From B10-G9 sp964627755 (GTDB lineage Bacteria; Chloroflexota; Anaerolineae; Anaerolineales; UBA11858), in contig CAZVIH010000084.1 of assembly GCA_964627755.1 (NCBI GenBank), positions 1 to 17,274 of the forward strand: a stretch of DNA of 17,274 nucleotides, given 5' to 3'. The position numbers and the translations under genes were made by a program. Shown one piece after another: positions 5,611 to 13,396 of this stretch. The notes below the pieces were generated by a model, which searched no databases, was not told the origin of the DNA, and was given only the letters and a program-made list of their open reading frames with translations. Numbering within the stretch: the stretch's first letter is position 1; each line of letters starts with the position of its first letter.

Positions 5611-6758
5611 GCGGTCGTCTTTCCAGCCCAGCCCTTCCGGTCCAGGAGACAGAGGTGATCCAGATGCAGGGAGTGGTTAAAACCTTTAGCAGTGCGGCAG
5701 GGGAATTCACTGCTCTGCGGGGTATCGACCTCACCCTCCAGCGGGGAGAATTTGCAGCTGTGATCGGCAAGTCTGGCAGCGGCAAATCAACTCTGCTTAA
5801 CATGCTGACCGGTATCGACCACCCCACTAGCGGACGGGTCCTGGTGGACGGAGTGGATCTTTATGCCATGAGTGAAAGCAAACGCTCCTTATGGAGAGGG
5901 CGAAACCTGGGTATTGTTTTCCAGTTTTTCCAGCTTTTACCTATGCTTAATCTGATGGAAAACGTCATGCTGCCGATGGATTATGTTGGCAAATACGATA
6001 TTGATCAGCGGCCCAAAAAAGCCCTTGAGTTATTGGCCCTGGTCGGCCTGGAAGGACAGGCCCAGCAGCTCCCCCGGGCAGTCTCCCGGGGACAGCAGCA
6101 GAGTGCGGCTATCGCCCGGGCCCTGGCCAACGATGCCCCAATCCTGGTAGCCGATGAGCCTACCGGCAACCTGGATTCCCGCTCCGCAGGGGAAATCATC
6201 GAACTGTTTGAAAAACTTTCCGGACAGGGAAAAACCATCATTATGGTCACCCACGACCCCTCAATGACCAAGAGGGCTTCACGCACGGTCTTCATTTCCG
6301 ACGGCGAACTGGTCAACGAGACCATCGCCCAGTCCCTGCCCTTGTTAACCCATCCGCTGATGATGGAACTTGGCCACCGCGTCAAACCTCTCCATTTTCA
6401 GCCGGGGGCGACCATCATCGAGATCAGAAAGCCGGTCAATAACCTCTACCTGATCCAGAATGGGGCAGTAGATATCGTGTTAAAGAAGCGCCGAAGCGAC
6501 GATGTGCTCATCTCAACTTTACAGCGCAACGACATCTTCGGCGAAATGGAACTGCTCAGCGGCGGTAAGTCAATTGCCAGTGTGCGGGCCTCAGTGGATG
6601 GCCCGGTCGACCTGCTGTCCATTTCCCGGGAAGATTTTAACTGGCTGATAGACCAGTCACCACTGACAGAAAAAGCCATTACTAAGATGGTTCAGGACAG
6701 ACTCAAGAAAAGACAAGCGGCTGACCGTAGAAAAAAGACCAGAGGATTATTCGGCTGA
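5607..6758 (+). CDS. ABC ATPase with degenerate signature fused to a cNMP-binding-like domain
   Basis: This 383-aa protein is a MacB/LolD-type ATPase domain (about 15-240) followed by a cyclic-nucleotide-binding-fold domain (about 255-365). The ATPase has Walker A GKSGSGKST (54-62), Q-loop Gln106, Walker B ILVADE with Glu184, and His216. Its signature is VSRGQQQS (159-166) instead of LSGGQQQR, which is expected to weaken one composite ATP site. The C-terminal domain has the phosphate-binding-cassette pattern FGEMELLSGGKSIASVRA (311-328). The Arg that contacts the cyclic phosphate in CAP and PKA is replaced by Ser322, so it may bind another ligand or serve as a structural or regulatory module. 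A basic tail (RLKKRQAADRRKK) ends the protein. The GTG start overlaps the previous gene and has a strong aaggagg upstream. Confidence 0.9.
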   Translation: MSGRLSSPALPVQETEVIQMQGVVKTFSSAAGEFTALRGIDLTLQRGEFAAVIGKSGSGKSTLLNMLTGIDHPTSGRVLVDGVDLYAMSESKRSLWRGRNLGIVFQFFQLLPMLNLMENVMLPMDYVGKYDIDQRPKKALELLALVGLEGQAQQLPRAVSRGQQQSAAIARALANDAPILVADEPTGNLDSRSAGEIIELFEKLSGQGKTIIMVTHDPSMTKRASRTVFISDGELVNETIAQSLPLLTHPLMMELGHRVKPLHFQPGATIIEIRKPVNNLYLIQNGAVDIVLKKRRSDDVLISTLQRNDIFGEMELLSGGKSIASVRASVDGPVDLLSISREDFNWLIDQSPLTEKAITKMVQDRLKKRQAADRRKKTRGLFG

Positions 6759-6778
6759 AAACCTGACAGGAGATAAGT

Positions 6779-9211
6779 ATGCGCCCCCGCTGGCAAAAAG
6801 TGCTCTCAGATCTGATCGATAATAAAGCCCGCACGGTACTGGTGGTTTTTTCCATTGCCGTGGGTGTATTTGCTATTGGCGTCATTGCCGGGGCCTATGT
6901 GATCATCTCCGAGGACATGGGCACCAGCTATGCGGCCAATAATCCCTCCAATATGGAAATCAGGATGGATGATTTTGACCAGGATCTGCTTAATACGGTC
7001 CGGAATTTTGAGGGGGTCCAGGAAGCCGAAGCACGCCGTGTCTTTAATCTCAAGGTTAGACCCCAGGGCGAAACCCGCTGGATCACGGTTGATGTGCTGG
7101 CCCTGGAAGATTTTACAGAGAATCGCATAAACCTGCTCGAACCCGTCAGCGGTGCAGTGGCACCAGAGAAAAACCAAATCCTTCTAGAGCGTGATGTCCT
7201 GGAAAATATCAAGATATCTCCCGGAGAATATCTTGAAGTCCAGCTCCGGGACGGAACCATCAAAAAAATATTCGTGGCTGGCATCGTTCAGGATTCCTCC
7301 ACTGGCGCGATCGATTTTCTGTCCCCGCCCCTGGCCTATATCACCTCCGATACCCTGAAATTCTTTGCCGAGCCGGATTTTTATAACCGTATTTTTGCGA
7401 CAGTCGAGGTCGGCCAGGATGACGAGATCCAGATCCGGACTGTGTTGGCTGATCTGAAAGAGAAGATCGATAAAAACGGTTATGTTGTCGGACGAACTTT
7501 TATCTCTAAAACCCACCAGCATCCCCTGGAGCCGACCATCAATGCGGTATTAGGCATCTTGATGGCCCTGGGTGTATTGATCGTTTTCCTGTCCAGCTCA
7601 CTGATTGCCAATACCCTCAGCGGTCTCCTGAATCAGCATCTGCGCCATATCGGGGTCATGAAACTGATCGGCGGACAGGATCAGATCATCTTCAGGATGT
7701 ACCTGGTGCTGCTATTAGTCTTTGGTTTGTTATCCCTTTTGATCGCCATCCCGGCTGGCGGCCAGGGTGCATACTGGCTAGCCCAATATATTGCTGACAA
7801 GATGGGTTTTTCATTACTGGGATACAGGATTGTACCGATTTCCTTTATCCTCCAGGTAGCGGTAGGTCTCCTGGTTCCCCTGATCGCCGGATTTGTTCCC
7901 GTGATCAAGGGCTCAAAGGTCACTGTCCAGCAGGCCCTGGATGGAGATGGTTCCAGGGATACCAATGACAAAGATCCAGAGGGCAGGGATAAGGGATCCC
8001 GTTTTGAGAACTTCCAGTTGAAAACCACCCGGGCTCTGGCCGACCGGGGCATCCGTATTCCCCGCCAAATGCTGATCTCTTTGCGCAACACCTTCCGCCA
8101 GCGAGGCAGGTTAATGCTGACTCTCTTTACGCTCACCATGGGCGGGGCCATCTTTATCTCTGTCTTTAATGTCCGGGTCACCCTGCATGATTACGTGGAT
8201 AATATCGGCAATTATTTTCTGGCGGATGTCACCCTGGATTTTGAACGGCCTTACCGTTTGGAAGAGATCAAGCAGTACGCTTACCAGGACCCGCGGGTGA
8301 CCCACGTGGAAGGTTGGACCTACAGCACGGCAGAGATCCAGTTCCCTGACGGCTCGACTGCTGAAAATATCAGCATCCTGGCACCTCCAGCAGACAGCGG
8401 ACTGGTATCTCCTCTGCTGGTGTCTGGACGCTGGATTTTACCCGGTGATGAGAAAAGGCTGGATATCAGTGAAGGAATTTACGATTATTATCCAGATCTG
8501 CAAATAGGGGACACTATCCCGCTGAATATCCAGGGGAAAGTTGAATCCTGGCAGGTTGTGGGTGTATTTAAGTTCATTGGCCTGGAAGGAGTGATCGGCT
8601 ATGCGCCTTATGAGTATTTTTCCCGGGAACAGAACCTGGCTAACCGCTCTTTCTCCTACCGGATTGTCACCCTGGAGCATGATCGGGCTTACCAGCAATT
8701 GATGGCCAAAGAACTGGACGCTTATTTCAGGGCTGAGGGTTTCCAGGTTCAGGAAGCTACCCCCGGATTATCTACCCTGGATAAGGCCTCGGAAAGTCTC
8801 GATATTCTGATCACCTTCCTGCTGATCATGGCCCTTCTGACAGCTACTGTCGGGTCAATGGGTCTGACGGGAACCATGAGCATGAACGTCCTGGAGCGCA
8901 CCCGGGAGATCGGCATCATGCGGGCCATCGGGGCCACCGATTGGGAGATTGTGCGCATGGTGATCGTGGAAGGTTTATTAATTGGTTTAATTTCCTTTGG
9001 ATTGGGAATGATCTTGGCGGTACCCATCACCTATTTGCTCTCCGCCATCGTCAGCAACGCCATTTTTGCCACCCCTATTACGGTGGTTTTTACACCCACG
9101 GGATATTTTATCTGGCTGGGGCTTGTGATCCTGCTCTCATCCCTGGCCAGCGTTTTGCCCGCCCGCAACGCGGCGCGGCTGACCATTCGTGAAGTATTAG
9201 CTTATGAATAA
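6779..9211 (+). CDS. FtsX/MacB-type ABC permease with two fused permease units
   Basis: This 810-aa membrane protein has two FtsX-like halves in one chain. Each half has a first helix, a large extracytoplasmic domain and three further helices. Helices lie at about 18-42, 256-282, 302-325 and 355-378 in the first half, and 446-466, 675-698, 725-752 and 773-795 in the second. The extracytoplasmic MacB-PCD-like regions are about 45-250 and 468-672. Typical coupling motifs follow the second helix in each half (RHIGVMKLIGG near 289-299; RTREIGIMRAIGAT at 707-720). A charged linker (about 388-412) joins the halves. Since the chain already holds both halves, it should pair with the two upstream ATPases. 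The start ATG 6779 has aggaga at 6768-6773; it begins 20 bp after the second ATPase gene. Confidence 0.94.
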   Translation: MRPRWQKVLSDLIDNKARTVLVVFSIAVGVFAIGVIAGAYVIISEDMGTSYAANNPSNMEIRMDDFDQDLLNTVRNFEGVQEAEARRVFNLKVRPQGETRWITVDVLALEDFTENRINLLEPVSGAVAPEKNQILLERDVLENIKISPGEYLEVQLRDGTIKKIFVAGIVQDSSTGAIDFLSPPLAYITSDTLKFFAEPDFYNRIFATVEVGQDDEIQIRTVLADLKEKIDKNGYVVGRTFISKTHQHPLEPTINAVLGILMALGVLIVFLSSSLIANTLSGLLNQHLRHIGVMKLIGGQDQIIFRMYLVLLLVFGLLSLLIAIPAGGQGAYWLAQYIADKMGFSLLGYRIVPISFILQVAVGLLVPLIAGFVPVIKGSKVTVQQALDGDGSRDTNDKDPEGRDKGSRFENFQLKTTRALADRGIRIPRQMLISLRNTFRQRGRLMLTLFTLTMGGAIFISVFNVRVTLHDYVDNIGNYFLADVTLDFERPYRLEEIKQYAYQDPRVTHVEGWTYSTAEIQFPDGSTAENISILAPPADSGLVSPLLVSGRWILPGDEKRLDISEGIYDYYPDLQIGDTIPLNIQGKVESWQVVGVFKFIGLEGVIGYAPYEYFSREQNLANRSFSYRIVTLEHDRAYQQLMAKELDAYFRAEGFQVQEATPGLSTLDKASESLDILITFLLIMALLTATVGSMGLTGTMSMNVLERTREIGIMRAIGATDWEIVRMVIVEGLLIGLISFGLGMILAVPITYLLSAIVSNAIFATPITVVFTPTGYFIWLGLVILLSSLASVLPARNAARLTIREVLAYE

Positions 9212-9252
9212 GGCAGGCTAAAGCAGGTCTGCCATCAAAAAAGGAACAAAAA

Positions 9253-10416
9253 ATGAAAACAAATAAATGGATGCTCATAATGGGTTTGGGTCTGGTTCTT
9301 TCCCTGGTACTGAGTGCCTGCGCCACAGAGGCCACTCCTGCCCCGACAGTGGTTAATACCATCAGCAGGGATTATGTCATCGCTGAGGGTCGCTTGATAC
9401 CGGACCAATCCAGCTGGCTCAACTTCTCTGTCCAGGGCCGGGTTGCTGAGATCCTGGTCCAGGAAGGCGATAATGTCACTCGAGGGCAAGCTTTAATACG
9501 CCTGGAGGATAGTGAGGCGGCTCAGGCAGGTTTGGCAGCAGCTGAACTGGAGCTCACCCTGGCCCAGCAGGATTATGACAAGTTCACCCGCACAGCGGAT
9601 CTGGGCGCCGCGGGGGCCTGGCAGGTTTACCTGGACGCCCAGGAGCTGAGGGGAGAGGCCGAACAGGAATGGGAAGACCTGGATCTGGATTACCTGGAAG
9701 ATCGGGTTGACGATGCCCTGATCGAGGTTCGCGACAAGGAATCTGATTTGGAAGACGCCCAGGATGAATGGGATAAATACCGGGATGTCGACGAGGTCAA
9801 CTACGCCAGGCAATCAGCCGATGACGACCTGGAAGAAGCTCAGGAAAATTACAACCAGGCTCAGCGCGACCTGGAAGAAGCCAGGCGGGAGATCGACGGG
9901 CCCCGGGCCGCTCTGGATGCCGCTCTGGCTGCTGAAGCTGAGGCCAAACGGTCATATGAGATGTGGCTGGAGGATGGCTTTGATCTGGATCAAAAAGCCC
10001 TCCTGGAATCTCGTCTCTCGAGCGCTAAAGTCAATCTGACCGCAACCCAGAACGCCCTGGACAGCTACACCCTCTCTGCTCCTTTTGCCGGCACTGTGAC
10101 CGACATATCCCTGGATCTGGGCCAATTTGTAGGGCCAGAAAGCCGGGCGCTTCAGCTGGCTGATCTGCGCCAGTTTATGATCGAAACCAGCGACCTGACA
10201 GAACTCGAAGTAGTGAAGATCTTCGCAGGGCAGCAGGTGGAAATCAGGCCTGATGCTCTCCCGGAAGCCACTCTGACAGGGATTGTGGAAACCATCGGCC
10301 AATCCTTCACCACACAGGCAGGTGATATAATCTACACCGTCACCATCAGCCTGAATGAAAGCCTTCCGGACCTGCGCTGGGGTATGACGTTGGAGCTGAC
10401 ATTTCTACCGGAATAA
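9253..10416 (+). CDS. Lipoprotein membrane-fusion protein (HlyD/MacA family)
   Basis: This 387-aa exported lipoprotein has a signal peptide with the lipobox LSAC (Cys23). After it come a lipoyl-like half (FSVQGRVAEILVQEGDNVTRGQALIRLED, about 55-84), a long charged coiled-coil hairpin (about 90-250, many Glu/Asp/Ala/Arg heptads), and the second lipoyl half (LSAPFAGTVTDISLDLGQFV). A beta-barrel domain (about 295-387) follows. This order is diagnostic of periplasmic adaptor proteins of MacAB- and RND-type pumps. It is encoded 41 bp after the permease and ends the operon before a terminator. It would stand on the outer face of the membrane, contacting the permease domains. The ribosome-binding site is aagga at 9241-9245, ahead of ATG 9253. 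Confidence 0.93.
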   Translation: MKTNKWMLIMGLGLVLSLVLSACATEATPAPTVVNTISRDYVIAEGRLIPDQSSWLNFSVQGRVAEILVQEGDNVTRGQALIRLEDSEAAQAGLAAAELELTLAQQDYDKFTRTADLGAAGAWQVYLDAQELRGEAEQEWEDLDLDYLEDRVDDALIEVRDKESDLEDAQDEWDKYRDVDEVNYARQSADDDLEEAQENYNQAQRDLEEARREIDGPRAALDAALAAEAEAKRSYEMWLEDGFDLDQKALLESRLSSAKVNLTATQNALDSYTLSAPFAGTVTDISLDLGQFVGPESRALQLADLRQFMIETSDLTELEVVKIFAGQQVEIRPDALPEATLTGIVETIGQSFTTQAGDIIYTVTISLNESLPDLRWGMTLELTFLPE

Positions 10417-10511
10417 AAATTGAGCCTAGCCCGAAAACAGAAGACGGGGACCGGCAGCTCGAAAATAATGGTTGAGAAAATTAACGGTTTCTTTTGACTA
10501 TGAACAAAGAA

Positions 10512-10547
10512 GAAAAAATCCCCCTCGCGAGGGATTTTTTCTTTTTT
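10512..10547. terminator. Terminator between the exporter operon and the serpin gene
   Basis: The arms gaaaaaatccc (10512-10522) and gggattttttc (10531-10541) are perfectly complementary, with an 8-nt loop and six T residues after the stem. The A-rich 5' side gives the mirror-image T-run on the minus strand. It therefore can end both the + strand operon and the convergent serpin transcript, whose gene ends at 10591. Confidence 0.88.
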
Positions 10548-10590
10548 GGAATACACTTATCTTTTTGGAATATTTTCAAAGAAAGTTCTT

Positions 10591-11904
10591 TTAGGGCTCC
10601 ACCACCCTGCCCATAAACAGGATCGAATTGGTTTGATGGTCGCGGATCAGGAACAGGAAGGGGCGATCCACATCCAGACGTAAGGGATTCTCAGGAGCAG
10701 CGGTCAGTGTCATAACCACAGCTGTAGCAGCGGCCGCTTCAGTGCCTTCCTCATCAACGCTGACAAAAGCTTTGTGAAAAACATCGGAGATGAAGAGATC
10801 TTTGGCACCAGTCATACCTGAGAAATCCGCCCCATCACTGAAAGCGGTGGGCATGCCCATTTCAGCCAGAGTTTGTGCCAAACTGATCTCTGATTCAAAT
10901 TCAAATCTGGGAAAGCTCAAATAAATGGGTCTGTAGACCAATTCTCCGATCACCTGATCGAGGGTGTCTGCGTTCAAGCCGGCCTCAAATTCATGAAAAT
11001 CTCCCGGATCTGGTATCAGTACCAGCATGGAGGTCTGACCGCCCAGGTAAGGCAAGTCTACCGCCTGGAATCCATCCCCCTGGTAATAAGGCAAGCTAAC
11101 ATCCGAACCCAGACTCATCATCGGAGTCATGAATTCTTCACTATCCAGACCATGGAAAATCTTATCGTCAGTCAGCGATTCTTCAAAAGGTTCCAGCCAG
11201 GTAGCTTTAAAATAAATAGCATTACTCAAAACCAGCCGGGTATCGCTGTTGATCGCACCCTGAGGGATTAGATCCTGGATTCTCTCTTTGGTCTGGTCGC
11301 TGACCCAATCATTAATGGTCACCCTGGAAGCTTCTGGGGCCTTGATGTAATCCAGCAGTTTCAATCCGGCGCCGTAATTGGCAGCCAGGGTATCCAGAAA
11401 ATCACTCTCAAAATGAAAATCCTTCTGCCCCCAAATGGCATTGGCAATATTAAGCTGAAATACTTCACCCACATCATCCGGTACTTCCTGGTTTGCCAGA
11501 TCTTCCAGATATTGATCAAGGGCATTAAAAGCCGGATGCAGCCTGTCCTCTTCCAGCAGAAAATGGAACACTGCTGTCATTTCCTCAGCGGTTTTCCCAT
11601 CCGCTCCAGCATAGGTCATTGCCAGAGCAGAGGATATACTGTAAGGAGAGTAAAACAGATTACCTTCTCTGGATTCCAGTTTATGATATAGATCCAGAGC
11701 GAAAGCCCTATTTCCGGCAGCCAATTGATCCAGATCTGCCCTGGAATTATCGTTCACATCAGCCCGGGGCAGTTCTGAAACCAGCATCTGGGAACTCGAT
11801 CCTCCTGGAATCCATCCAGCGATGCCTGAACAGCCCGTCAGAAGCAAAATCAAAATAGCTAAAAGTATAAGCAATGATTTTTTATAATGTTTTAAGTCGT
11901 TCAT
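10591..11904 (-). CDS. Lipoprotein serpin (serine/cysteine protease inhibitor)
   Basis: This 437-aa protein has a lipoprotein signal peptide (lipobox LTGC, Cys25) followed by a full serpin fold starting near residue 60 (NRAFALDLYHKL; then NLFYSPYSISSALAMTYAGA). The C-terminal serpin signature (DRPFLFLIRDH...ILFMGRVVEP) is complete. The reactive-centre hinge EEGTEAAAATA (385-395) has the small residues needed for loop insertion, so an inhibitory serpin is expected. Counting 17 residues from Glu385 as in alpha-1-antitrypsin places the scissile bond at about Thr401-Ala402, in the loop VVMTLTAAPENP. This points to a protease that cuts after small or aliphatic residues, an inference that could shift by a residue or two. 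Anchored outside the cell, it may protect the cell from its own or foreign proteases. The ribosome-binding site is ggag, seven bases before ATG 11904. Confidence 0.95.
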   Translation of the reverse strand: MNDLKHYKKSLLILLAILILLLTGCSGIAGWIPGGSSSQMLVSELPRADVNDNSRADLDQLAAGNRAFALDLYHKLESREGNLFYSPYSISSALAMTYAGADGKTAEEMTAVFHFLLEEDRLHPAFNALDQYLEDLANQEVPDDVGEVFQLNIANAIWGQKDFHFESDFLDTLAANYGAGLKLLDYIKAPEASRVTINDWVSDQTKERIQDLIPQGAINSDTRLVLSNAIYFKATWLEPFEESLTDDKIFHGLDSEEFMTPMMSLGSDVSLPYYQGDGFQAVDLPYLGGQTSMLVLIPDPGDFHEFEAGLNADTLDQVIGELVYRPIYLSFPRFEFESEISLAQTLAEMGMPTAFSDGADFSGMTGAKDLFISDVFHKAFVSVDEEGTEAAAATAVVMTLTAAPENPLRLDVDRPFLFLIRDHQTNSILFMGRVVEP

Positions 11905-11959
11905 AAGTTACTCCATCTTATTAAATTTATTATTCTAACTTATGACGAAAAATTCTAAG

Positions 11960-11995
11960 ATTTGGTTCCCCGGAAAACCGGGTTTTTAACCAAAT
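11960..11995. other. Hairpin upstream of the serpin gene
   Basis: The outer arms atttggtt (11960-11967) and aaccaaat (11988-11995) and the inner arms cccgg (11969-11973) and ccggg (11978-11982) around an aaaa loop form a two-part stem. It lies about 55 bases upstream of the serpin start and downstream of the terminator for the next minus-strand gene. It could be a second terminator for transcripts from the right or part of the serpin promoter region. No clear -35/-10 pair was found; TAGAAT occurs twice on the minus strand (around 11954 and 11937). Confidence 0.4.
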
Positions 11996-12049
11996 TGACC
12001 CATATAAATCTGGAATTGAATTTTCATTATCGAAGAAGGTCCCATTAAT

Positions 12050-12086
12050 AAACAAAGGCCTGTCATTAGATAACAGGCCTTTGTTT
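12050..12086 (-). terminator. Intrinsic terminator of the small secreted-protein gene
   Basis: A perfect 14-bp stem (aaacaaaggcctgt 12050-12063 with acaggcctttgttt 12073-12086) and a 9-nt loop lie about 50 bp downstream of the minus-strand gene ending at 12137. The T-rich arm gives the expected pattern on the minus strand, although the run is interrupted by one G. Confidence 0.8.
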
Positions 12087-12136
12087 GTATTATTTTCCGA
12101 GCTATTCTGAAAACAGATGAGCTCTTATTGTTGGTA

Positions 12137-12643
12137 CTAATTTCCTCTGCAATCATCCCCATTCTCAAACACTGGATTTCCAAAACCCCGTGAAGCCACC
12201 CAATCTGTTTGTGCCTGGGTAAGCAGACCAAGATCAACAGCTTGAGTCAGGGCATCGGCCCGAGCATCAGCCATCAAGGCGCTGAATGAAGCCGCATCAA
12301 AACCCAAACTGATAGCAATATCATAGATGGACTCACCTGCGGCTAAACGCTCAGCCAAAACCTCTGGGGAAATACCAAGTTCGCTGGCCAGATTTTCATG
12401 GATGATGTCATCCAGCAAGCCATCCATGGCAATTTCCTGATTGATGGAAAGATTTTGGTTAACTGGAATACCTGTTCCTGTACCCAGTTCTCCCAGATAA
12501 GAATTTCTCCGAAGTCCCAATGCTTCAGGATCGCCGTTTCGTGGTCCACCTTTGAGTGAATCGGATGCCATTGCAGGGCTAGCGACACTTAAGGCCACAA
12601 CTGCAACTATTAGAATTGAAACTACCAATAACATTTTTTTCAT
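12137..12643 (-). CDS. Small secreted protein of unknown function
   Basis: This 168-aa protein has a clear Sec signal peptide (two Lys, a long hydrophobic core, AMA-S at 24-27). The mature part has a Gly/Asn-rich linker (about 30-65) and then two helical segments: DGLLDDIIHENLASELGIS with PEVLAERLAAGESIYDIAIS, and FSALMADARADALTQAVDLG followed by LLTQAQTDWVASRG. The last resembles the short 'K-x-G-x-I-T-x-x-Q-A-D-W' helical repeats of DUF2680-like secreted proteins, but that is a similarity of pattern only. It is monocistronic: caggag before ATG 12643 and a strong terminator after it. No catalytic residues are evident. A role in the cell envelope is possible but not shown. Confidence 0.8.
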   Translation of the reverse strand: MKKMLLVVSILIVAVVALSVASPAMASDSLKGGPRNGDPEALGLRRNSYLGELGTGTGIPVNQNLSINQEIAMDGLLDDIIHENLASELGISPEVLAERLAAGESIYDIAISLGFDAASFSALMADARADALTQAVDLGLLTQAQTDWVASRGFGNPVFENGDDCRGN

Positions 12644-12784
12644 GATCGAACTCCTGTATTGTGAATATAGTAATACTCACAGTATAGGAGTAAAGTATAA
12701 ATAAATGATTAGGGAATTATTTGGAGATTGTGAAGGTAAACTGGCCCCAGACGCCTCACATGAAGATATTAACTAACCTGCCTG

Positions 12785-12806
12785 GCTCCCGGCTAAAACC
12801 GGGAGC
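12785..12806. repeat. Hairpin beyond the 3' end of the transposase remnant
   Basis: gctcccgg (12785-12792), loop ctaaaa, and ccgggagc (12799-12806) form a perfect 8-bp stem. It lies about 34 bp beyond the 3' end of the IS200-type transposase remnant, where such elements carry a subterminal hairpin. It could equally be an ordinary intergenic hairpin. Confidence 0.45.
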
Positions 12807-12839
12807 TGCTTCAAACCAAAACATCCTGAAGGACGCTTT

Positions 12840-13253
12840 CTAAGATCCATCCAATTCACATGTCTGGTTGAGATTCTGCTGGTTATGATGTTCTTTTTGT
12901 TTTTCAATATAATGGATCAATCTTGATAATTCTTTTTTAGAAAATGGTAGAGCACTATATCACCCTTGCCAGTGGAAACCACTATCGGGATAGATCTGGT
13001 TGGATGTTATATAAGAAGAATACACTTTTACATCACCAATGATGTCTGAAACGCTCACCGCCGGATGCAGTCTCACCAGGAGATGGATCTGATCACACGT
13101 ACAACCAAAATTTAGCAGCTCAGATTCCTTTCCCTCAATCTAGTATTGAATCAACCCCCTTAGATCTTTTTCCATTTCCTTATCGATCAAATCAGATTGT
13201 TTATAAGTTCCCCACATAAAATGGTAGAACCGCTGATGGTATGACGATCCCAT
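12840..13253 (-). pseudogene. Decayed IS200/IS605-type Y1 transposase (tnpA)
   Basis: Reading the minus strand from ATG 13253 (preceded by aaaggggg) gives one continuous frame of about 137 codons with two internal stops: TAG at 13142-13140 and TGA at 12962-12960. The translated blocks are diagnostic of the Transposase_IS200 (Y1 HUH) family: SSYHQRFYHFMWGTYKQ at the start, QIHLLVRLHPAVSVSDIIG in the HUH region, GFHWQG-stop-YSALPFSKKEL, and LIHYIEKQKEHHNQQNL with the catalytic Tyr. The first His of the HUH motif is Gln (CDQIHLLV), so it would be inactive even without the stops. The usual C-terminal FxxEyxxLLxxxxIeydexY segment is missing. The TGA can be explained by one base change from the family's Gly (GGA to TGA). 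It looks like an old insertion. Confidence 0.88.
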
Positions 13254-13296
13254 CGATTCCCCCTTTACTTATTAATTTTTGATTTTACATTAACCG

Positions 13297-13350
13297 AAAT
13301 CCCTCTTTTAGAGGGGTTTGAATTGCTTAGACCGGGGATTCATACCCGGT
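13297..13350. repeat. Two hairpins between the transposase remnant and mutS2
   Basis: The first hairpin pairs aaatccctct (13297-13306) with agagggGttt (13310-13319) over 10 bp around ttt. The second pairs accggg (13331-13336) with cccggt (13345-13350) around an 8-nt loop, followed by five T residues on the + strand. They lie upstream of the tnpA remnant (its left-end side) and downstream of mutS2. They may be IS left-end hairpins, weak terminators of mutS2, or both. Confidence 0.4.
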
Positions 13351-13396
13351 ATTTTTAAAATATTCATGGAAATCTACGATGTTTCGGAACCGCAGC

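Noticed and set aside
12840..13253. Programmed stop-codon readthrough of the IS200-type transposase
   Set aside because: There are two different stops (TAG and TGA), the catalytic His is changed to Gln and the C-terminus is missing, so decay is simpler.
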